DNA of 64,000 nt from an uncultured Acidobacteriaceae bacterium. GTDB lineage: Bacteria; Acidobacteriota; Terriglobia; Terriglobales; Acidobacteriaceae. The stretch's first letter is position 1; each line of letters starts with the position of its first letter. The position numbers and the translations under genes were made by a program. The notes below the pieces were generated by a model that had not been told where the DNA came from, searched no databases, and worked only from the letters and a program-made list of their open reading frames with translations. Location of the stretch: NCBI GenBank assembly GCA_937879855.1, contig CALFMO010000007.1, positions 1 through 64,000 of the forward strand. The letters run 5' to 3'. Positions 21,892 through 30,459 of the stretch are shown piece by piece.

Positions 21892-24629
21892 TGTCGGCGG
21901 TCTTCGCCCCAAGTGGCTTTGCCCTTGGCCCGGGCCACGGTGTCCGCTTGCAGCGAACCATCGTCGTTCATTTTGCCGCTGATAACCACGAGCATGCCAG
22001 GTCGCGGTTCGGCAACGCGGCCTTGTTGCGCGGCTGGGGTGATGTCCACTTGCAGTTCGGCGCCACTGCGTAGCTCCACGGTGAGACGATTGCCGGAGAC
22101 GGACTTCACTGTGCCCCAAAACTGTGCGCCGGTTGGCGGAGGCGTCATGCCAGCCAGCTCTGGAATCGGAAAGGGGCCACGCGGAGCAAATGGCCGGCTG
22201 GTCAGAGCAAATATCTGGACTTGCTTGTTGCTGGCAACAAACACATGACCATTGTCAATGGTGGGAACGATATCGGCGTTGCCGCCGTCGTTCTGCCAGA
22301 AGCCGGCAGGGTGGGGACTGGACCACAGCAAAGGCAGCGTCGATCCGGAAGGCGTTCCGTCAAAGGCATAGAGCGTAATGTGATGGTCACTACCCTCGGG
22401 ACGGCCAACGGCCCAAATGACGGCTGACCGTGCCGCAAGGGCGTTGGACGAGACGGAAGTGAAGAAGCCGCCATCCTGACCGGTGTTGAAGGTAAGATCG
22501 GCCGAAGCCACTTGCGTCAAAGTGGGCTTGGCAGGGCTGCCGGAGGTCACCGCGGTCTTCCACAATATGATGGTGTGGCCGCCGCTGCTGACGACTTGAT
22601 TTGCGGGCTGCGCGGCACTGCCGGATTGGAAGAAGGAGGGGCCGCACCAGCAATCGCCGATATTCACGTGTTCGGGAAGGTCAGTCGAATGGAAGCCGGA
22701 AAGATTCGAGCGATCAAAGACGAACATGCGGCCATCCTTGCCTGCACCCACAGCAACGTGCGGAAAGGCTCCGGGCAGATCGGGAAGAACCATCAAACCT
22801 CCGGAGCCGTAGTCAGTATCGGCACCGTCCAGGCCATTCACGTCGGAAGGCGTGAAGAAGGAATCGATCGTAGCGAGATCGGCAGAAATCTTCACAGCGC
22901 TCTCGCTTATGTTGGCGGACGAATTGTAAGTGCCGCTCTGCGTGTTACCCGTAATGAAATAGAGGGCCCTCTGGGCGTCGGCTGCAACCCCATAGCCGGA
23001 CATCCAGATAGAAGAGAGGAACATGGAGCCCGAGGTCAAGCGATCGTTCAGTTGTTTCGCGGGAACAGCGGCTAGCGTTGTCTGGTTCCAGCCGATCAGC
23101 CACCCGCGGGAATTGGAATGACCGAAGTCACAGAAGCTACCGTAGCCGGCGTAAACATTGCCGTTTGCAAGCAATAGGCCAGGACGCTGGCGCTGATAAG
23201 TAGCATTGAACGAAAAACTGCCGCCTCCCTGCAGAGCGTGTGTAGCAGCTACCGTGACCGGGGAGTGCACTCGGTCCTGAAGGTTGCCAAGGTCGAGCGC
23301 ATGGATCTTGTGCGTGGAACTGCCATTCTCCATCAAATAGGCGTCGACAAAGAGCGTGCGCGACGCAAGATCAATGACCGGCGTGCCGTTGATTCCGACA
23401 TTAGGGCCGTTGTTGCCGCAGCCGAGCGGCTTGGGCACAGGATCGCCGATATGACGGATGACGCTTGATCCATTCCAAAAGTCGATGGCGTAGAGGGTAT
23501 TGTTCTCGGTAGCGATGAACGAAACACCACCAACGATGAGCGGTTGCGCGTCGACCTGATCGTCAACTGTCAGGGTGGCAATATGGCCAAAGGATGTGGG
23601 AGTAACGTTCGCGGCATTCAAAACTCTCTCCTGAGAATTCCAGCCGGTGCGCATGGAGTCGTTGTGATAGGTGGTCACATTGACACAGCCGGTGACCGCT
23701 CCTCTGCAGACCGGGCCGAGGAGGATCGGAGGAAGCGGGAAGGAGACGCTGGGAATGCTGCCCGTCAGTCGAACCATGGGATCGCCGAAAGCATGAAGAA
23801 TCCGTTGTGCAGCAGAGCCATTGTTGGAGAGGCTTACGATGACGTTTTGAACGTTCCAGTTGTCATCGGTTTCGAGGAGGCCGTTGTGCGACGTAAGGGT
23901 AATGACGATGTCGGCGATCTCAAAGAGCCTGACGGGAGAGCTGAGAGGAGCAGAAACAGTGTGAGTTGAGTTATTGCCCCATGCCGCCTGGCTCTGCGAC
24001 TTCAGAGTGATGGTCTGCATCGTGCCACCGCTGGCGTTCAGCAGCTTTGCGGTAGCCGAGCTGTCGCCGCGGAGGTCGTCTCCGCCGGTGGTAATGACGA
24101 ACTGGATCTCGTTAAAGGTACCCGCCGGGCCGACGGGTAAAGGAGTTAAAGTCACGGTGGGCTGACTTCCGGTCAGACGTATGAAGGGGGTACCGGAAAC
24201 ATTGACAATTTCGACGGAGCCGGTGCCGCCGTTAGAGAGCTTGATCACGACGGATTGAACGTTCCAATTGTCATCAGTCTCGGGGAAGGAGTTGTGCGAC
24301 GTGAGGCGCAGAACAATGTGACCAATGGCGGACTGACTGAGGGGAGGGGTTAAAGCAACGGTCACGGTGTGGGAGGTATTATTGCCCCAACCCGGCTGGT
24401 GCTGGGATTTTAGAGTGATGGTCTGGAGAGTGGCGCCGCCGGGTCCGAGCAGAGTGGCCGTGGCCGTGCTATCCCCGCGGAGATCATCGTCGCCGGTACC
24501 AATGACAAACTGAATCTGATTGAAGGTCTGAGCGTGCACGCATTCTGAAAACGTCACAAACCAAACAAAAGCGAGGAGCGCCATGCCGAGCGTCTGCATC
24601 GCCTTTCCGGGGCGCAATAAGCTAGCCAT
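21888..24629 (-). CDS. Secreted PQQ-like beta-propeller protein with duplicated N-terminal domain
   Basis: A 913-residue protein. ATG 24629 has a strong ribosome site (AAGGAGAT) and opens a signal peptide ending ECVHAQ. Two ~115-residue copies of a beta-sandwich follow (FNQIQFVIGTGDDDLRGDST and FNEIQFVITTGGDDLRGDSS), each closing with TDDNWNVQxV; they recall PLAT/LH2-type folds. The central ~500 residues are propeller-like (RTGWNSQERVLNAANVTPTS, DFWNGSSVIRHIGDPVPK), with several Cys. The last ~75 residues match DUF5666-type domains (GTVKSVSGNRLTVELRSG, GKMNDDGSLQADTVA). Without the Trp-docking motifs of PQQ dehydrogenases a redox role is doubtful; a surface or binding function is as likely. 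The stop overlaps the next start. Confidence 0.75.
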   Translation of the reverse strand: MASLLRPGKAMQTLGMALLAFVWFVTFSECVHAQTFNQIQFVIGTGDDDLRGDSTATATLLGPGGATLQTITLKSQHQPGWGNNTSHTVTVALTPPLSQSAIGHIVLRLTSHNSFPETDDNWNVQSVVIKLSNGGTGSVEIVNVSGTPFIRLTGSQPTVTLTPLPVGPAGTFNEIQFVITTGGDDLRGDSSATAKLLNASGGTMQTITLKSQSQAAWGNNSTHTVSAPLSSPVRLFEIADIVITLTSHNGLLETDDNWNVQNVIVSLSNNGSAAQRILHAFGDPMVRLTGSIPSVSFPLPPILLGPVCRGAVTGCVNVTTYHNDSMRTGWNSQERVLNAANVTPTSFGHIATLTVDDQVDAQPLIVGGVSFIATENNTLYAIDFWNGSSVIRHIGDPVPKPLGCGNNGPNVGINGTPVIDLASRTLFVDAYLMENGSSTHKIHALDLGNLQDRVHSPVTVAATHALQGGGSFSFNATYQRQRPGLLLANGNVYAGYGSFCDFGHSNSRGWLIGWNQTTLAAVPAKQLNDRLTSGSMFLSSIWMSGYGVAADAQRALYFITGNTQSGTYNSSANISESAVKISADLATIDSFFTPSDVNGLDGADTDYGSGGLMVLPDLPGAFPHVAVGAGKDGRMFVFDRSNLSGFHSTDLPEHVNIGDCWCGPSFFQSGSAAQPANQVVSSGGHTIILWKTAVTSGSPAKPTLTQVASADLTFNTGQDGGFFTSVSSNALAARSAVIWAVGRPEGSDHHITLYAFDGTPSGSTLPLLWSSPHPAGFWQNDGGNADIVPTIDNGHVFVASNKQVQIFALTSRPFAPRGPFPIPELAGMTPPPTGAQFWGTVKSVSGNRLTVELRSGAELQVDITPAAQQGRVAEPRPGMLVVISGKMNDDGSLQADTVARAKGKATWGEDRRQ

Positions 24630-24906
24630 ACTGATCTCCTTCAGTTGTGAATGAAATAATCTTTCGGACAGGAAAGATGTATCTAATCCAGAAAATTCCA
24701 GAGCCCGTGATGCAGAGTTTTGGGGGGAGGACAGCGGCGATAAAGTATCAGAGCGTCCTTTGGGTTGAGCAGCTGAGTGCAATTTGTTACGAAATCCGAA
24801 CGGGCCGAAGGCGGCTGTAGACACCCTTCAACCGGCAGAAAAAGGCGTTGTACCGCGAACGCATAGCATCCGAGAATGAATCAAGAGGGAGTATGTCACT
24901 CGGCGG

Positions 24907-25080
24907 TCAACGCTCAGAACGATTCTTGCCAGCCTTGAAAACTGTTCCACATTTCGGACACCGTATCTGCTCGGTATCAACCCGCACAATCTCTGCCGGA
25001 GAAATCGAAGCCCCGCACAACGGACAAACGATATTCAGCGCGGCGAGAACCTTCGCTAGGTTGATCTTGTTTTTGTGCAT
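24907..25080 (-). CDS. Small zinc-ribbon protein (57 aa)
   Basis: A short frame with the two CxxC knuckles of a zinc ribbon: IVCPLCGASISPAEI and RCPKCGTVFKAG. ATG 25080 starts MHKNKINLAKVLAALN, and the stop is TGA at 24907-24909. Small free-standing zinc ribbons of this design are common and may bind nucleic acid or act as accessory factors. It is probably a real gene because both Cys pairs are intact and the spacing is canonical. It lies between the quinoprotein-like gene and a DNA-ligase fragment. Confidence 0.65.
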   Translation of the reverse strand: MHKNKINLAKVLAALNIVCPLCGASISPAEIVRVDTEQIRCPKCGTVFKAGKNRSER

Positions 25081-25151
25081 CAGGTCAGAGTATAGGGATT
25101 TCGCCTTTTGTTTGGTATCGGGCCAGTTCTAAATTCTTTAGACTATCACTT

Positions 25152-25349
25152 GTGCTTGTCCCAAGATTCCAGCCCTTAGCGCTCGGGCGTACTCCTGAGC
25201 CCTTTTCGCATCCCGATTATCTTTTCGAGATCAAATGGGATGGATTCCGGTCGCTCATTCGCATCGAGCAGGGGAAGTGCAGGCTCATCTCTCGGAAAGG
25301 AAACGAGTTTCAAATCCTTCCGGACACTGAACGAATCCGTTCTTGCTAA
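25152..25349 (+). pseudogene. N-terminal fragment of an ATP-dependent DNA ligase
   Basis: A 65-residue frame opening with GTG that matches the start of LigD/LigB-like ligase domains: LVPRFQPLALGRTPEPF, then HPDYLFEIKWDGFRSL, which contains the adenylation motif KxDG (Lys nucleophile), and LISRKGNEFQ. The frame then fails (PDTERIRSC, stop at 25349). The remaining ~250 residues of the catalytic and OB domains are absent, so it cannot be an active ligase. It is likely debris from a recombination near the right end of the integrative element. Confidence 0.7.
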
Positions 25350-25578
25350 ATTGAAGGTTCGGTCTGCCGTTCTTGATCTATAGGAAAATCAAAAATCAAT
25401 TTCGTGAACTCGAATGGCAGCGGATCCCCACGCCGGACGCGAAGACTCGATTTTTGATTACAGATTCCGCCTGACGCTGATAGCAGGCTTGATTTCCAAT
25501 CTGGCGGACGTTGAGTGGCCATGACCATGAACGGCTCGCCAGACAACTCTCCCAAGAGTTGCTGTTCGGGAATGACCG

Positions 25579-26607
25579 AAATACCCTTCATTCGTTTGGG
25601 CTAAGAACATCAAGGTCAATGTTGGCAGTCAGGAAATCGAGGTCTCGGGCGTCATCCCAATTCTCGAAGGAGAACGAGATGCGGCCCCCGATTCGCTTCG
25701 CGCATACAGGCAAGCGATCAGTCGCTACGCAGGCGCAAAGCGACGGGGAAAGAATTCCCCACACGTTCAGTTTGCCAAAGCGGACACCATTCAAAAGCAA
25801 ATCTTGTTCATCAAGCATTACGGCCCGGTCGTCGTAAGTTCGTGGCATACGGACGAACGAGCGATAGGCTCTCAAGGTCCATTTGATTTCGGACTCACTG
25901 AAACAGTCATCGTCGCTCGACAGAACGTGTCCGAACTGGAGAGAGAGCGCTTGGTATACCGATCAGCGCTGGTCTTAATCTCGGAGCTGCATCGCGGCAA
26001 AGAAGCCGACATCTCCACGGTTCGAGAGTGCATTTCGAAAATCGTTAGCAACGTCTCTGAATGGCCCAGCCAATGGAAACGCGAGCAACGAATGCGAGAT
26101 GAAGGCCTCGGGTATGCGCCTCAACCCGAATGGAGATTCGAAGAAACAAACCTACAGTACCTGAGGTTTTGGATGTGGGACGCTATGCGAGAACGTACAG
26201 GTGATTCTGTGAGAGACGCAATAATGGGTTTCGATCCGCTACATCAGGGCCACCTCGTAACATGCGAACTCATTAATGCGTTTCCGCCCGTTGTTTATCC
26301 GTGGGGCAAGGCTCCTGTCGAGGCACCATCCTCGGATATAGCGGCGGGCATTCGGCCTGTTCTCTATTAGATGCTTAGGCGCGAATACTTAAGTGCAGCG
26401 GGAATAGGCATTTGTCGAAATTCTGATTGTCGAGCCATTTTCGAGATTGAACGTTCAGGGCAAGAATTCTGTGGTGAGGCGTGCTCACGTCTGCAAAGAC
26501 AAAGGGAATACTGGAATATTCGAGGGAAAAAACTGAGGAGGCGTAGACTCACGAAGAGCAAAAGCAGCACAGAGAACCACAAAGGACGGAAGGAGAAAGA
26601 ACAATGA
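25579..26607 (+). pseudogene. Zinc-finger protein gene with in-frame amber codon and damaged 5' end
   Basis: One frame is open from about 25579 to 26607, broken only by TAG at 26368-26370. Before the TAG it encodes about 260 residues (VSGVIPILEGERDAAPDSLR, LFIKHYGPVVVSSWHTDERA) with no proper start codon: the nearest ATG (25573) reads MTEIPFIRLG in another frame. After the TAG it continues as MLRREYLSAAGIGICRNSDC, then FCGEACSRLQRQREYW, a C-terminal zinc-binding module of the CGNR kind. The natural joint at the TAG and the missing start suggest a decayed gene needing two repairs. The last 78 codons could still be made as a separate small protein from ATG 26371, whose stop overlaps the integrase start (ATGA). 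Confidence 0.65.
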
Positions 26608-27887
26608 GCGTTTATCGTCCAGCGAGTTCTAAAGTCTGGTGGTACGACTTCATCTTCGAAGGTCAGAGAGTGCGGGAGAGCGCAAAGACCCGGTCCAAGA
26701 CCATCGCGAAGGATGCAGAAAAAGCGCGGCGCCGTGAACTGGAGGAGAGCTACAACGGAATCAAGCGCCGCGATCGCGCCAAACTCTTCTCAATCGCCGC
26801 CGATGAATGGCTTCAACTGAAAGATCTCACGCTTTCGGTCTCCTCGCAACGAATCGAGCGTAGCAACCTGAAGCATCTGCGTCCGCATTTCGAGAGGCGC
26901 TTGATCACCGACATCCAGGCCAGAGATGTAAGCCGTTATCAGCACGCCCGAACCGGGGAGAAGGCGTCGCCAAAAACCATCAATCTCGAAGTCGGGACTC
27001 TCCGGGCAAATCTGCGGCGTCATCGGGTGTGGGCCGAAATACAACAGGACGTTCGTATGCTCGCAACTCTCGACGATATTGGCCACGCTCTGACCACCAA
27101 AGAAGAAGCCGCCGTGCTATCCGCGTGTCTCCGGAGCCGATCGCGCTCGCTCTACCCTGCTGTCATGCTGGCCCTGAATACCGGAATGAGGTACAGCGAA
27201 ATTCGATTGCTGCAATGGAAGCAACTGGACTTCACGAGCAAGATGCTTACGGTTGGAAAGTCCAAGACCCGGGCCGGCACCGGACGTTTCATACCACTGA
27301 ATGCACGAATCCTGAACGTCCTGGAAATGTGGGCAGCGCACTTCCCCGATCGCGAGCTAACTCATTACGTATTCCCCTTTGAGAAGTGCGGTGCCAGGGG
27401 CGAAGAGGATACGTTCGGTTTCACTGCCGGCGTCATTTTCTACGGCACCGAACCAATGCGGCCCATTGGCGATTGGAAGGAAGCATGGGAAAAAGCCAAG
27501 GAGCGCGCCGCGGCCATTCTCAAAGGAAACAAGGTGGAGACCAGAGAAACGCAAGTGACGCTTGAATCTGAGCCTGCCACCAAACGAAGATACAAAAGCA
27601 AATCGATCGAGAAGAAGCGGAAAACGGAATCACTCAATTGCCGCTTCCATGACCTACGTCACACCGCGGTCACCCGTTTGCTGGGAGCAGGTATTCCCTA
27701 CCCCGTCGTGGCGAGCATGATGGGGTGGTCGGCTGCAACCGCCATCCGAATGGCTAAACGTTACGGCCACATCGGAAGCCAAGCTCTCCGCGAAGCAGCC
27801 GATGTTCTGGGGCGAATCGAAATTCCTGCGGGGTCCCTCAAGAAGTCCCCAAAGTCGGTCGAGGTGGAAAATGTCGCCGTGCACTAA
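26604..27887 (+). CDS. int: Tyrosine recombinase/integrase of the tRNA-Asn element
   Basis: A 427-residue tyrosine integrase. The N-terminal ~60 residues resemble an arm-binding region, and residues 60-140 a SAM-like core-binding domain. The catalytic domain has Arg196 (LNTGMRYSEIRLLQW), a Lys in VGKSKTR, His349/Arg352 in FHDLRHTAVTRLL, Trp375 in MMGWS and the nucleophile Tyr387 (AKRYGHI). An insertion of about 60 residues lies between the Lys loop and the HxxR box. All catalytic residues are present, so it may be active. It starts inside the stop of the zinc-finger remnant and ends about 10 bp before attR, pointing toward the tRNA, which fits an integrase acting at the tRNA-Asn 3' end. Confidence 0.93.
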   Translation: MSVYRPASSKVWWYDFIFEGQRVRESAKTRSKTIAKDAEKARRRELEESYNGIKRRDRAKLFSIAADEWLQLKDLTLSVSSQRIERSNLKHLRPHFERRLITDIQARDVSRYQHARTGEKASPKTINLEVGTLRANLRRHRVWAEIQQDVRMLATLDDIGHALTTKEEAAVLSACLRSRSRSLYPAVMLALNTGMRYSEIRLLQWKQLDFTSKMLTVGKSKTRAGTGRFIPLNARILNVLEMWAAHFPDRELTHYVFPFEKCGARGEEDTFGFTAGVIFYGTEPMRPIGDWKEAWEKAKERAAAILKGNKVETRETQVTLESEPATKRRYKSKSIEKKRKTESLNCRFHDLRHTAVTRLLGAGIPYPVVASMMGWSAATAIRMAKRYGHIGSQALREAADVLGRIEIPAGSLKKSPKSVEVENVAVH

Positions 27888-27896
27888 GTCTATGAA

Positions 27897-27978
<82 letters not shown>

Positions 27979-28110
27979 TGTCGTTGGGCCGGGCGGCCCT
28001 TTCGATTTATCAGCATCATCATAGCATCCCAGACGCCTTCTGGAAACTTCCAACTCTGGTAGGCTAGCTGTTCCGCCGCTATGCATTTACTGCAATTGTT
28101 CGAGGTGCTT

Positions 28111-30303
28111 ATGCGTCTGTTCTCCGCGCTTTCTTTTATTTTTCTTCTGGCTGCGGCAGTCTATGCGGGTGACGACTCTAAAACTTCTTCTCCTCCTTCC
28201 GCGCCGCCCACTGCGGAAGAAAAGCCCATCATTGATATTTTTCACGGCACAAAAGTTCTCGACAACTATCGCTGGCTGGAAGATGGAAAAAACCCCGAAA
28301 CGCAAAAATGGGTCGAGCAGGAGATGGCTTACACCCGTGGCATCCTCGATCGCCTCCCCCGCCGCGAGGCGACTAACAAGCGCCTCACCGAATTGCTTTC
28401 GATTGGCAGCGTTTCGCCGCCCATGCTCGCCGGCCGACATTATTTCTACACTCGGCGCGAAGGCACGCAGAACCAGCCTGTGCTTTACGTGCGCGACTCG
28501 CTCGACGGACCCGACCGCGTCCTGGTCGACGCTAACAAACTTTCCGCCGACGGCACCATTGCGCTCGACTGGTACTATCCGAGCGAAACCGGCAAGTATG
28601 TCGCCTATGGCACCTCGCCCAGCGGCTCCGAGATGAGCACGCTGCACATCATCGAAACTAAAACCGGCAGAATTCTTCCCGACACCATCGAACGCACGCG
28701 CGCCGCCTCGGTCGCGTGGAAGCTCGACAACTCCGGTTTTTATTACACACGCTATCCTAAAAAGGGCGACGTTCCCGGCGGTCAGGAGATGTACAACCGC
28801 CACGTCTACTATCACGAACTCACCAACGATCCCGAGGACCATCCGGAAGACAGCGACCCGCTGATCTTCGGCCAGGGACGCGACCCCGAAGACTGGCCCA
28901 GCGTTTCCGTTTCCAACGACGGCCGCTGGCTACTCATCAATGTCCAGCAAGGCTGGACCAAGTCTGAACTTTTCCTGACGGACGTGAAAGCCGGCACTCC
29001 ACCCACGCGCATTACCACCGGTAAGAATTTTCTCTATAACGGCGAAGTCTACGACGACAAGATCTTCATCACCAGCAATGAAGACGCTCCGCGCTACCGC
29101 GTCCTCGTCGCCGAAGCCGGCAACTACGATCGCGAAGCGTGGAAAGAACTCATTCCGCAATCCGACGCCGTGCTGCAAGGCACCGCCGTGTTCGGTGGCA
29201 AGCTCTTCGCCCATTACGAACAAAACGCCAGTTCGCAACTGAGGCTCTTCGATCTCGACGGCAAGAAACTCAACGACATCTCGCTTCCGGCCATCGGCAG
29301 CGTCTACGGCTCCGGCGGCCGCTGGGATCGCGACGAAATTTTCTTCGGCTTCCAGTCGTTCACCGTGCCACCGAGCATCTATCGCGTCGATCTGAAGCCT
29401 GTGCAATTTGTCAGCGGAAAGAATAGCTACGACCAGATCGCGAATCCTTCCCTCTGGACCAAGGTCGACGCGCCTTCCATCGATCCCGACGTTTACGAAG
29501 TCAAGCAGGAATGGTTCAACTCCAAAGACGGCACGCGCGTCCCCATGTTTGTCGTGCACAAAAAAGGTGTGCAGAAAAACGGCCGCAATCCCACGCTGCT
29601 CACCGCTTATGGCGGATTCAACCTGAGCCTGACACCCGCCTTCAACCGTGCCGCATATCTCTGGATGGAGCACGGCGGCATCTACGCCGTCGCCAACCTG
29701 CGGGGCGGCGCCGAGTTCGGCGAAGACTGGCATCGCGCCGGCATGCTCGACAAAAAGCAAAACGTCTTCGACGATATGATCGCCGCCGCAGAACATCTGA
29801 TCGCCGAAAAATACACCGACCGCAATCACCTTGCCATCCAGGGCGGCTCCAACGGAGGCCTGCTCATGGGCGCCATGATCACGCAGCGTCCTGACCTGTT
29901 CCGCGCCGTCATCTGCCAGGTGCCGCTGCTCGACATGCTCCACTACCAGGATTTCCAGATCGCCAAATTGTGGATCCCCGAATACGGCACCGCCGAAAAG
30001 GCCGCCGACTTCAAGTGGCTCTTCGCTTACTCGCCCTATCATCACGTCAAGAGCGGCACCGAGTATCCGGCGATCTTATTCATGACCGCCGACACCGACA
30101 CGCGAGTCGACCCGATGCACGCCAAAAAAATGGCGGCTGAGATGCAGGCCGAAGCCAAAAACGGCGCGAGCCGCACGCGTCCGATTCTGCTGCGCATCGA
30201 AACCAAAGCCGGCCACGGCGCTGGAAAACCCGTCACCAAGCAGATTGAAGAGTTCACGGATATCTATTCATTTCTGTTTTGGCAGTTGGGCGTGAAACCG
30301 TAA
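28111..30303 (+). CDS. Prolyl oligopeptidase (S9A), exported
   Basis: A 730-residue serine peptidase that cleaves after proline in short peptides. ATG 28111 is preferred: GAGG lies six bases upstream and a signal peptide follows (MRLFSALSFIFLLAAAVYAG). The N-terminal ~75 residues carry the typical start (VLDNYRWLEDGKNPETQKWV), then the seven-bladed propeller, then an alpha/beta hydrolase domain. Catalytic triad: Ser580 (GGSNGGLLMG), Asp667 (TRVDPMHA) and His702 (KAGHGAGKP). The spacing Ser-Asp-His matches the family. The signal peptide places it in the periplasm or outside. It begins just beyond the tRNA and is transcribed away from it. Confidence 0.95.
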   Translation: MRLFSALSFIFLLAAAVYAGDDSKTSSPPSAPPTAEEKPIIDIFHGTKVLDNYRWLEDGKNPETQKWVEQEMAYTRGILDRLPRREATNKRLTELLSIGSVSPPMLAGRHYFYTRREGTQNQPVLYVRDSLDGPDRVLVDANKLSADGTIALDWYYPSETGKYVAYGTSPSGSEMSTLHIIETKTGRILPDTIERTRAASVAWKLDNSGFYYTRYPKKGDVPGGQEMYNRHVYYHELTNDPEDHPEDSDPLIFGQGRDPEDWPSVSVSNDGRWLLINVQQGWTKSELFLTDVKAGTPPTRITTGKNFLYNGEVYDDKIFITSNEDAPRYRVLVAEAGNYDREAWKELIPQSDAVLQGTAVFGGKLFAHYEQNASSQLRLFDLDGKKLNDISLPAIGSVYGSGGRWDRDEIFFGFQSFTVPPSIYRVDLKPVQFVSGKNSYDQIANPSLWTKVDAPSIDPDVYEVKQEWFNSKDGTRVPMFVVHKKGVQKNGRNPTLLTAYGGFNLSLTPAFNRAAYLWMEHGGIYAVANLRGGAEFGEDWHRAGMLDKKQNVFDDMIAAAEHLIAEKYTDRNHLAIQGGSNGGLLMGAMITQRPDLFRAVICQVPLLDMLHYQDFQIAKLWIPEYGTAEKAADFKWLFAYSPYHHVKSGTEYPAILFMTADTDTRVDPMHAKKMAAEMQAEAKNGASRTRPILLRIETKAGHGAGKPVTKQIEEFTDIYSFLFWQLGVKP

Positions 30304-30459
30304 GTCTTTCACAACAGGTGCGCCGAAAACGCCGCGAAGGGTTCGGCAGCCTTGTACTAGCACCGTAAAGGTTGGCCAACCCATAACCGGAAGCCGCGGA
30401 TAGGCTACAGGACATCAAGCAAATGTCTGGGGCAGAGTGTAAGATTCAAGAAACAACAC

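Noticed and set aside
22512..23075. Plus-strand open frame (187 codons) inside the propeller protein gene
   Set aside because: Antisense to a gene with a strong ribosome site, signal peptide and recognisable domains.
24848..25132. Plus-strand frame of 94 codons
   Set aside because: It overlaps the minus-strand zinc-ribbon gene, whose two CxxC pairs have canonical spacing.
11777..26370. Genome-wide or island-wide recoding of TAG as an amino acid
   Set aside because: TAG is the natural stop of intact genes here, such as the hybrid kinase (5462-5464) and the truncated kinase (12089-12091), and the second amber gene has further damage.
28930..30045. Long open frame (371 codons) on the minus strand inside the prolyl-oligopeptidase gene
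   Set aside because: It is antisense to a gene with a complete catalytic triad; GC-rich codon use of that gene keeps the opposite strand open.
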